Source of the DNA: Tetracentron sinense
Lineage: Eukaryota > Streptophyta > Magnoliopsida > Trochodendrales > Trochodendraceae
Assembly: GCA_015143295.1 (NCBI GenBank)
Contig: CM026551.1
Span: 15,115,827-15,179,826 of the forward strand
Direction of reading: 5' to 3'
DNA length: 64,000 nucleotides
Position 1 is the stretch's first letter, and every line of letters starts with the position of its first letter. The translations under genes and the position numbers were made by a program. Below the pieces are notes generated by a model. The model saw only the letters and a program-made list of their open reading frames with translations, was not told where the DNA came from and searched no databases. Below, piece by piece: positions 1 to 10,600 of the stretch.

Positions 1-557
1 TACATAATCAATCTTATCAGAATTGATTTAAGCAACCAATGGATTCAATTATTCTTATTCTTAGGCCGCCTACCCATGAATGTTGAAACAGCATATGTAC
101 ATTTCCAACTACTGGTTAACTCGTTAGTTTGTCCATCCATTTGAGTGGAAATTTGTCTTCAAATTTTTTTTTTTTTGGGAGGGGGAGGGGGCTACCAGAG
201 AATCATTTAACTGATAAAGGAAAACTAAAAAAGCGCATAATTATAATCCCCAATATCCTCTCGAATAATTTTTAAGAGTTTATCATAGGAAAACTGGTCA
301 CACAAGGATCTCATTTACACATTACAAAACTAGCTAAAAATTCATCCTATTTGTGTCTCTGTATGCATGAAAAAAAGAAATGCTCTAAAGTTTGTCGACA
401 CATCACTTTCTCTTAGCTTGAACCGAGCTTCTCATTGCCAAATGCCAATCAACAACATGACTGACACAATATTTTGAATTAGAAGAATCCGACATTGACA
501 CAATATTTTGAATTAGAAGAATCCGACATCGCAATCACCTTCTTGTTTTCTCGCCAG
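1..557. other. AT-rich non-coding stretch with a 34-bp tandem duplication
   Basis: No coding region is supported here. It contains a G/T-rich run near 165-190 and an exact 34-bp tandem duplication (462-495 and 496-529). If the glycosyltransferase gene downstream has further 5' exons they should lie here or before the window, but I could not recognise any. Confidence 0.5.
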
Positions 558-600
558 ACAACCTCTTCCAAACCTCTCCTGATCCATTGGATTCTCATGG
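558..600 (+). CDS. candidate small upstream exon of the GT8-like gene
   Basis: The 43-nt stretch is preceded by a good acceptor (pyrimidine-rich run ending in CCAG) and followed by a good donor (GG|GTGAGA). It reads NLFQTSPDPLDSHG. It joins in phase to the next exon only if that exon starts at the second possible acceptor, at 1618. There is no start codon, and I see no domain in so short a piece. The call rests on splice signals and phase alone. Confidence 0.3.
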
Positions 601-1132
601 GTGAGAAGAATACATCCTTTGGCAGCAACTACTGTAAGCACCCCATTTTTGCACCGCCGTGTCCCAGAGGAGCCCTTGAATTCGAGAGAGAGATCCGCCG
701 AAAAACCCAAACACGACACTCCATTTTTGAACCGAAAAGCCTAAGCCCAATTCAAATCCAAGCTTGAATGCCCAAACCCAATCAAAAATTTCCAATCCAA
801 GCCCAAGGCCCAATTACCAAACTCTTACCAAACTCCTAACTTGGCCCAATTACATAACCCTTACCAAGCCCCTAACCGAGGCCCATCATCAAACCCGTGA
901 TTCGTTTTAGAGAATATTATACTTCTAAAAACAAAGTGATCTACCCCAAATTAAAGACTGCTAATTAAAATAAGTTTCTAATTACTCATCCATAATAGGG
1001 GGCTGATTTTTTTTTATCTAAGAAGTCATCAAAATGGGGCTCACTAATTGGACAGTCCAGATTGATAAAATAATATACCTAATTGGTTTAGACCCCTTCT
1101 AGTACTATACCTAGGAAAGTACTTGGACAGTC

Positions 1133-1160
1133 AATAATAATAATAATAATAATAATAATA
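1133..1160. repeat. (TAA)n microsatellite
   Basis: About nine AAT/TAA trinucleotide units in an otherwise AT-rich non-coding stretch. Confidence 0.85.
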
Positions 1161-1612
1161 CCAATAGTTATAATAATGATGATAGTAATAAGTAATAACA
1201 ACAAACTTCACCATAATGGATGCTTGAACTTTATTAAATTCACCTTGATTCTGGATCTCCAATTTGCAGGATTATTCACCTTGTGTTATTTGCATATTTA
1301 TAAATCACAAGAAAAGAGAAAAAAGAAATATACAAACCTTAGATTTCCCCTATGGATATTGTCTCTATGATCACATTTTAGAAACTCCAATCTGCTTTTT
1401 TCTACAACCTATTAGACTTTTGGTGTATTTCAGGTTCTTGTTGTTTGATCTCATTGGTGTTTCTCATGTTTTATATTTGTTAATTATATTTTATCAATAT
1501 TCAGTTTTTGGATTTCTCGTACTTTTATTTCAGGTAATATCAATAAAGTGATATTTTGTGTTCTCTATCTTTCCTGAAAAAGTTTTTTTGGGCCTAAAAA
1601 TCGTGCTTACAG

Positions 1613-4600
1613 TCTAGCAATATTGGGGATTCGAGTGGTGGAAATTCTGGTATCATCACAACACATGGTGGGGAAGATGAAATAATACACATCGTATCTT
1701 GGATGGACTGTTTGGATCTTCGAGTGCTTGCTGTTCTTACCAATTCAACTCTATCAAGCTCAAGGTTAGTTTAATTTCATAGACTTTTAGGGATTAATCG
1801 TATGCGACAAGTGTTAGAAGTACGAGTTGATCTGATGGTTTAGAATATCATCGCATTTCCTAATGTTTCCTATGAACACTTTTTTTTTTCATAGGTACTG
1901 ACACAAAATTTACTTATGACATAAAAATTATAGTATTTTTCGATACATTTCCTAATGTTTCTTCCGAAACACTTGTATTTTCATAAGTACTGAAATGAAA
2001 GTTACCTGTGTGGCTAACAAAATTGAGACATTTTGGTAAATTTCAGTAGAAACGTGCCAGTTTCGATAGCCAATGAATGATATCCACTTGAAGTGTAATT
2101 GTGTAAATAATAGAGGGTTTCAGCAACATGTTGTGGTAAATTTCAGTAATTTCGATAACATTGATTGAAACATTACAAAATCTTTATACAAAATACAATG
2201 ACTTCGGTCAATATGAACTAAAGTTGACTGAAGCCATCTATTTTTGTTGAAAAAACTTGGTTTTCTGTCCAAACCCTATTTTTCCCATTTCTTAAATCAA
2301 TCCTTCCCCTAGGTTTTAAAGTTACTTTAAGTGATTTAGCTCCAATATTTCGCAGAAAAACACCCATTTTGGGTGGTTTTTAAAGATTTATGAGGATTTC
2401 CAAACCAATGTAATTTGCTTTAAGTGAACTTTAATTACATTTTTCCCACACAAACATGTTTTAATTGATCTAATCATGTGAAGATGCATTAACAAATCTC
2501 CACATCATTTTAAGGATTCAAAGTTCAAACTGAATTTAGAGACAAAATTCGAGGAAAATTGGGAAAATTTGAATTTCTTAAATTTTCAATGTCTTTATTT
2601 GAATGCTTTATATGTTAACTAGATGCACCTGAGCTAAAAACTATTCTTATTTTTGATTTTTTTTAAATTTTAAAGTCAAAATCATTTTAAAATGTATTTG
2701 TTATATATGTATTACTTAATTTGGGAAATATATAGGTTATGTCTAGGTGTGTATTTGAGCCGAGCTTGGCTTGAACATGCTCGAGCTTGATTTGAGCTCG
2801 AATGTTTAGGCTTGAGCTTGGCTTAAACAAGCTTGATCGAGCTCAAGCTCCATTCGAGCTTGACATTATTCAAGCCGGGCAGAGCTCAGGTTGCCTCATG
2901 CTTGCTTCACAGAATTATTTTGTTTAATTATTGTAACGGATAAAATTCGTAAAATTAACTCAGCGTTGGGAAACGAGCTCGTTTTTGTCGTTTTGTTCAC
3001 AAAAGTGACACGTGGACACGAGTTGGGGTCACGTGCTTAAAATGTAGGGGTCACACGTTGTCTGATGCACAACGATCCCGTTGTGCGCAATACGACGTCT
3101 TTGTTCTCTTGCAGAACAACGTTTCCGTTGTGGCTTTGACAACGTGCTCGTTGTCTAAAGCACAACGTGAACGTTGTGCTCTTGACAACGTTGTTGTCGT
3201 TACGCGAACAACGAATCCGTTGTCTCACCGACAACGATGTCGTGCTGTGTTTTAAGGCATCTACGCCGTAACCGAGCTTGAGTCAACAACGAGACCGACT
3301 CTTAGGAGGAAGTGATCAGGAGGCGATCCATAATTCCGACAGGCGTGCCGAACGCGCCGTTTCGTGCCGAAAGCACTGTCTTGACATTTAATGCTGGTCA
3401 CTTCTGCGTACCGTCCGATTGGACTTATAGGAGGCTCTCACGTGTAATGCAACCGGCGGCAGATATGTCTAAGATATTTGGCAATGAGTGCAAAGACACG
3501 TGGTATGGACACCTATGGCCATCCATGGTCATCGATGGCCATACCAACCCTTGCCCTATAAAAACCCCGTGATTTTTTGTGCACAGGACACTTGTTCATT
3601 AACCGAGACTTGAGAATACGTGCGTTCAGTGCTTCCAGTGCCTTGCGTATTTTTCAGTGTCTGTTCTTGTGTTTACTGTTCATCATCTTCTACACCTACT
3701 GACTTTACCATCGGAGTACAGGTCAGGGTGCCACACCCTCCGCTCCAACCTTCTACCGGTAAACCAGAGCGTGGAAGGAGCTGCTGCTGACGCGTGTCCT
3801 TCCGGTATTTTTCCCCTCACAAAATTGGCGCCGTCTGTGGGAAATAATAAACGAACCCCCCTTTTTGCTCTCTGTGATCATGGCTGATCAGTCAATAGTG
3901 TTTGGGCATGAGGATCAAACCCCTCACGCCACTTCTTTCATACCTTCTTCGTGCATATTCCTGGAGTCAGTCCTTCGTCTGGGCAACCAGAGAGGACCAT
4001 GCCTCCCCCTGCTGAGCTCTCTGTTTCAGATCGCATCTTGGCGATGCTGCAAGTGCAGCAGTCTGCTCTGGATCAAATCACCAGGCAGCAGCAAGTGATG
4101 CAGGCAAGGCTGGAGGCATTCGAGCATAGCAGGCTCGAGGTGGATGATGTGCCACTGCAGAGGCCTTCCTTGAGACGTCAGTTTGACTTCTCTTCTTCTC
4201 CTTCTGTCCCAGAGAACCGTGAAACCAGGTTTGTGCTTCTTCCTACTGAAGGGGATGTAAGGCAGCCTCCGGTTCGGGCACAACAGAGTATTCCTTCTGA
4301 TCGTGTGGATTTCAGAGAAGGGGCAGGAAGAGAAGACCTGAGAGTGGGTACTGGAGGCGTAGACACCCAGAAGACTTGGGTAACAGCCAAGGAGGTGGAG
4401 GCTTTAATCGGTGCTCGTGTTAAGAGCATGAAGGGAGGGATTCCTGACCACTTTGCTCAGTCAGCAAAGGAGAACGTTGAGAACTCTCCTGTCACGGATG
4501 CCATCAACCAGTCCTATACTTCTTCCAAGTTCATAACTCCGATCTTCCCCATGTACACTGGAAAGACGGACCCGGAGGAGCATTTGTTTGACTTCAAGCA

Positions 4601-7600
4601 CGCGATGGCTGTTCGCAATCCGGATGATGACCTGTATTGCAAGGCTTTCCCCAACAGCCTGTCTGGGGCAGCATTGAAGTGATTTCAGAACTTGCCTCCT
4701 GGTTCCATCAGCAACTTCTCGGAGCTCAGGTCGGCCTTTATTGATCGCTTCATCATCAATAAGAAGAAGAAGGCGGGTGCAGATACTCTCTTCTCTTTGA
4801 GGATGAAGCCGGCCGAATCCTTGAAGGACTTCATTTCGTGTTTCACCGATGAAGTCCACAACATTGACAAGGTTGACGAAGCGAGCTGCATCGCTGCTTT
4901 CAAGAATGCTATCCCCAAGCATTCCGAGCTCTACAAGTCCTTAGCTCTTGACTATCCTGTCAAGATGGACGAGTTGATGGTACGTGCCACCAAGTACGGG
5001 AGGTACGAGGAGGACGTATCCGTTGTGTCAGCGCCGAAGCCCAGAGCGAGAGTGGTGGATGTCGTGGAGAGGACACACCGATCATCGAAGAGGAAGGAGA
5101 AGAAGCAGAGGTACGAGTCTTCATCATTTGAGGGCTCGCCACCAAGGAAGCAGAGGGAGAGAGTTGTGTATGTGACCCAGCGGGATCAGCCGGATCGGCG
5201 CCCGCTGGAAAGAAATTTTAACCAGCATCAGAGCAGGACGGAGAGACGTCCTAATGACCAGCAGGCGAGGCAGCAGTATCAGCCACGCCAAGTGCAGCCT
5301 CAAGTATAGCACGAGAGAGGCGTGCAGTCTAATGAAAGGCGATCTTTTGTAGATCGAGCCCCGCCCATCAATTTCACAGTCAGCCCGGCGACCATCATGA
5401 GGTCAATGGAGGATCAGCCATACTTTGAGTGGCCGGCGAGGGCGGTGCAGGATATTACATCGGGGCCACGGGTGCATGAGTACTGTCATTATCACAAGTG
5501 CCGTGGTCATCTCACCAACCGATGCCGTATTCTGAGAGAATACTTGGAGAGGCTTGTTCAGGAGGGGTACTTGGGAGAGTATCTTGCTTCTGACAACGGC
5601 GGTGGGGAGCGCACCAGGGAGCCGGTGTCCCAATCTCGTGGAGGAGAACCCGCCAATAATCGCAGTACCAGTGGAGGAGTTTCCTTGGGCACGATCAATG
5701 TCATTTGCCGCGTGCAAACGCCGGAAGCTGATGTGGAGAGGAACTTCAGGGCGAAGGCCAGGAAGCTGTCTCATGAGGCTGCAGTGTGCCAGGTGCAAGT
5801 GCCCAGCAGAAGCGTTGAGCAGGCACTCACCTTCACTGATCGTGATCTGGCAGGAGTGATCCGACCTCACTATGATGCTCTTGTTCTCACCATGAGAATA
5901 GGAGACTTCGACATCAAGAGAGTGCTCGTGGATTCTGGGAGTGGAGCAGACATCTTGTACCTTCATGCTTTCACTCAGATGAAGCTGGATCCTTCTGTCC
6001 TCATCCCTGCTCAGACTCCCCTGTACGGATTTGATGGTAGCTCGATGAAGCCTGTAGGCGACGTTGTCTTGCCCGTTGTGGCTGGACCCGTTGTCCTCCA
6101 GACCAGGTTTTCCGTCCTGGACACGCCATCACCGTACAATGCCATCTTGGGTCGTTGGTGGACCCATGAGATGAAGGCTGTTCCGTCCTCGTACTACCAG
6201 GTGTTGAAGTATCCAACGCAGGACGGGCCTCAGGAGATCCGAGGTGATCAGTTGGCATCGCAGAAGTGGGATTTTCCTGCTTCCGTTGTGCCTTCGTAGC
6301 AGTTACAGGTCGCTCCTGTTGTGGAAAAGAGCTCGGAGACATCGTTGTGCAGACCTTCCGTTGAGCCCACGAAAGCTGTCAATTTGGGAACGGAAGAAGA
6401 GCCAAAGGTGTTGCAGGTCGGGACGAGCTTGACAACGGAGGAGGAGCTCGAGTTGCTGAGTTTTCTTAGGCAGAATCTTGATGTCTTTGCATGGTCTCAC
6501 AAAGACATGACTGGCATCGATCCGAGTGTTATCTGTCATCACCTCAATGTTGATCCTGCTTTTCCTCCAGTGAAGCAGAAACCTCGGAGGCTTGCTCCAG
6601 CTTATCATGATGCAGTGAATGAGGAGATCGACAAGCTAATCCAGTTCGGGTTCATTCATGAGGTGCAGTACCCTGATTGGATAGCCAATGTTGTGGCTGT
6701 GCCTAAGAAGAGCGGGAAGGTGAGAGTATGCATTGACTTCACCGGTGTCAACAAAGCGTGCCCCAAGGACTTTTTTCCCATGCCAAGGATAGACAGGCTC
6801 ATCAACGCCACTGCTGGCCACGAGATGTTATCCTTCATGGATGGTTATTCGGGCTATAACCAGATCCTCCTGGCGGAAGCAGATCGAGAGAAGACCACCT
6901 TCATAACAGAGCGAGGTTTGTTCTGTTATCGGGTGATGCCTTTTGGCTTGAAGAATGCAGGTGCCACCTATCAACGTCTGATGAATCTCATGTTCGGGTC
7001 ACTCCTTGGCAAGACGGTTGAAGTGTACATCGACGACATCGTTGTGAAGAGTCGAGTACGAGGTACTCTGGTGGCGGACCTTACTGAACCTTTCTCTGTG
7101 CTGCGATCTTTCAATCTGAAGATCAACCCAGAGAAGTGCACCTTCGGAGTTACCTCAGGGAAATTTTTGGGTTACCTTGTGAGCCAGCGGGGGATTGAGG
7201 TTAATCCAGCTCAGATCCGTGCTTTGCTGGACATGCCAGAGCCCAAGTCGAAGAAGGAGATCCAGAAGCTGACAGGCCGGATTGCTGCGCTCAACCGGTT
7301 TATCTCCAAGTCATCCGATCGTTGCAAACCTCTGTTCGAGCTGCTGAGGAAGGACTCCATTTTTGCGTGGACTCCGGAGTGTTCCCGAGCTTTCCTTGCC
7401 TTGAAGGAGTATTTAGGCTCAGCTCCTATCCTTTCGGTGCCAGAGCCAGGTGAAATCTTATATCTCTATTTGTCTGTTTCAGAGCAAGCCCTTGGATCCG
7501 TCCTGGTGAGGAGCTGTGATGGCGTGGAGAAGCCTGTCTACTTCATCAGCAAAACCTTTCTCAAGGCGGAGTGCAATTATAGTAAGCTCGAGAAGGTGTG

Positions 7601-10600
7601 TCTGGCTCTTGTCTTTTCTGCGGAGAAGCTTCGTCCGTACTTTCATGCTCATTCTATCGTTGTCATCACAACGTATCCTTTGAAAGTCGTGCTGGGACGA
7701 CCCGAGCTGGCGGGGAGGATGTCAAAGTGGGCTGTGGCTCTGAGTGAGTTCGATATCCAGTACCGGGCCAGGAGTTCAGAGAAGGGGCAAGCGATGGCGG
7801 GTTTTCTTTCTGATTTTCCTGTGGAGGAGGAGGCAGAGGACATGGTTGTTGATCTTCGGGAGCTCCCAATTGAAGTTGACAACGGCGATGCCGTTGTGGA
7901 GGGGGCCGAGTCGTCAGAGTGGAGCGGTTGGCTGTTGTACGTGGACGGATCTTCCAATTTCAGTGGTTCAGGACTGGGCGTTGTACTTATAAGTCCGGAG
8001 AATGTCAAAGTGCAGAAGATGTCGCGTCTTGGGTTCACTGCCTCCAACAACGAAGCTGAGTACGAAGCCTTACTCCTTGGGTTGGAGAGTGCACGAGAGC
8101 TGCAGATCTCCACGTTGAGAGTATTTTGTGATTCGCAGCTCGTGGTGAATCAGGTGAATGGTGTTTATGATTGCAAGGACGACCGGATGAAGCAGTACGC
8201 TACTCTCGTTCGTTCGTTGTGTGAAACATTCACCGTTGTGGAGATTAGGCATACCCGGAGGGATGAGAATAGGCATGCTGATGCTTTGGCGTATCTAGCT
8301 TCCATGGTGCAGGCTGACGAGCCTAAGGCTATTCTGATGGAGTTCCAAGAGTATCATTCGATAACTCTTCAGGCACAGCGAGAAGTGTTCTTTGTCAACC
8401 CAGTCCCGAGCTGGATGACAGGGTTGGTGGCTTATCTAAAGGACGGAGTTCTTCCTATCAGTGTGAAAGAGTCGAGGCGCATTCAGTCCAAGGCATCTCG
8501 TTATACCTTGGTGCAAGGAGAGTTGTTCAGGAAATCTTTTGGTGGGCCTTTGCTGAAGTGTGTTCATCCTGTAGACGTGGAGAGAATACTTGCTGAGCTG
8601 CATGAAGGTATATGTGGCATTCATTCAGGCGGGAGAACCATTGCCCATCGAGCTCTGGGGCAAGGTTACTTCTGGCCTTACATGCAGGCCGATGCTCAGA
8701 AGTATGTGAAGAGGTGCAGCCAGTGCCAGCGGTTTGCTCGTTTGATTCATGCTCCAGCTCAAGAGCTCAGCACTGTATCTCAGCCTTGGCCGTTTGCGCG
8801 GTGGGGACTTGATATTGTGGGACCTTTCCCGAGGGCTCCAGGGAATCTGATCTTCCTTCTAGTGGCAACTGACTACTTCTCACGGTGGATTGAAGCTGTT
8901 CCCCTTGCACGTATTAGAGAACAAGAGGTGAAGAAGTTCTTGTGGGAGCATATCATCGGCAGATTTGGCATACCGCAGTCCATCATTACTGACAACGGGA
9001 AGCAGTTCTCAGGACGTTTGATTGCCGACTTTTGTAGCGAGCTGAAGATCAAGCATGTCTTCTCTTCCCCATATTATCCCCAGGGGAATGGATTGGCCGA
9101 GGCAGCCAACAAGAATATTCTCAATGCCTTGAGGAGAAGATTGGAAGGTTCGAAGGGGAGGTGGACCACCGAGCTGCACAACGTTTTGTGGGGGTACAGA
9201 ACGACTCCAAGGAGCCCTACCAATGAAACTCCTTTCTCTCTAGCGTATGGCATGGAGGCTGTCATTCCTATAGAGATCAGTTTGCCTACAGTGCGTTCTT
9301 GGCACAGCAAGAAGAAGGGTGGAGAGAAAGATCAGAACGCAGAGCTCATGGCTATTCATCTTGATCTGCTAGAAGAGAAGCGAGAAGATGCCAGCATTCA
9401 GATGAGGAGGTATCAGCAGCGATTGAGGAAAGCCTACAACAAGAAAGTACAACGGAGAGTGCTGCAGGTCAGTGATCTTGTCCTCCGAAGAGTGTTCCAG
9501 AACACAAGAGAGCTCAACAGTGGCAAGTTGGGACCAAACTGGGAAGGGCCTTATATCGTAGAACGATTGGGAAGTCCTGGAGTCTGCTACTTGAAAGACT
9601 TGCAAGGTAACCTCATCGCGAAATCTTGGAACATCATGAATCTGAGGCAATTCTTTCAATAGAATCTGTGATATGCTATTTACATGCATCGTTGTGCTTA
9701 CAAGTTTTCAGTGATTTTGCATAATCATAGTGTTCATATTTCAACATGTGATTTGCAATATTATGTGCCTGCTCGTTGTCTACGCTATTCCCTGTCTGGT
9801 TCATCAGTGTAATATTGTGAATGTTTTGCAAGTAATTCAAATAAAGTTTTGACTGAACAACGTACTCATAACGAACACGAGTGGCTTATATAAGGATGTC
9901 ATCTGAGCAAATCTAGTGGCTTATCCTAATGACATCCTCTGAGCATGTGCTTCGGAACTGAGTTACATTGCGTTCGTCCTATGAATTTTATTTGTCAGAT
10001 TGCATTCACAGTGAAGTAGTGAACTACGCGAATGATGTATCTGGATCAGTGCTTGCTCGTAGTGCTTGTTCATAAGCGATTGCTCGTAGTGCTTTGCTCG
10101 TGGTGCTTGCTCGGAGTGTTAGCTCGTGGTGCTTCGATCGTAGTGCTTTGATCGTAGTGCTTTGCTCATGGTGAACGCTCATAGCGAACGCTCGTAGTGC
10201 TTTGCTCGTAGTGTTTGCTCGTGGTGCTTGCTCGTAGTGTTAGTTCGTAGTGCTCTATTCGTAGTGTTCTATTTGTAGTGCTTGTTCGTTGTGCTTTGAT
10301 CATAGCACTCTACTCATAGTGTTCTGTTCGTAGTGTTTTGATCAAAATAGTTTATTTAGTGTGCATCAGTTATAATTTTCACGAATATTCAAACATTCAC
10401 ATAGCGAAGTACCGCATTAACATCAGTACAGTGGACTGTGAAAAATCATTCAACTACTCATGTTGTGTTCTTTCTTATTCTGTGCATGCGTTGTACTATG
10501 CTACGAGGTGAAAAGAAGTGCAAACATAAGAAAGAGGAGCGATCCATTCATATCAAAAGCCCATTTCTGGGCGATTACAGTGATAACCTCCCATAAGAGG

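Larger units (their letters stand above)
2932..3821 (+). repeat. 5' LTR of the Tat element (890 bp)
   Basis: It runs from TGTAACGGAT to CCCCTCACA. It contains G-box-like CACGTG sites near 3040, an array of 23-bp palindromic units (3069-3253), a nested palindrome upstream of the TATA box (3502-3545), and CTATAAAA at 3556. Compared with the 3' LTR it lacks a 10-bp insertion and has one extra A near 3605. Confidence 0.95.

Noticed and set aside
3069-3253. Could the 23-bp array be a CRISPR-like repeat array?
   Set aside because: Plant nuclear DNA, units without real spacers, inside an LTR; the inverted-repeat unit explains it better.
3037-3255. Overlapping open frames of 65 codons on both strands of the 5' LTR (and again at 13870-14088)
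   Set aside because: They exist because the 23-bp palindromic array reads alike on both strands; no start context and no domain.
7649-8113. Long open frame on the - strand inside pol
   Set aside because: Shadow of the RNase H coding region; Ser/Thr/Pro-rich composition follows from the sense codons.
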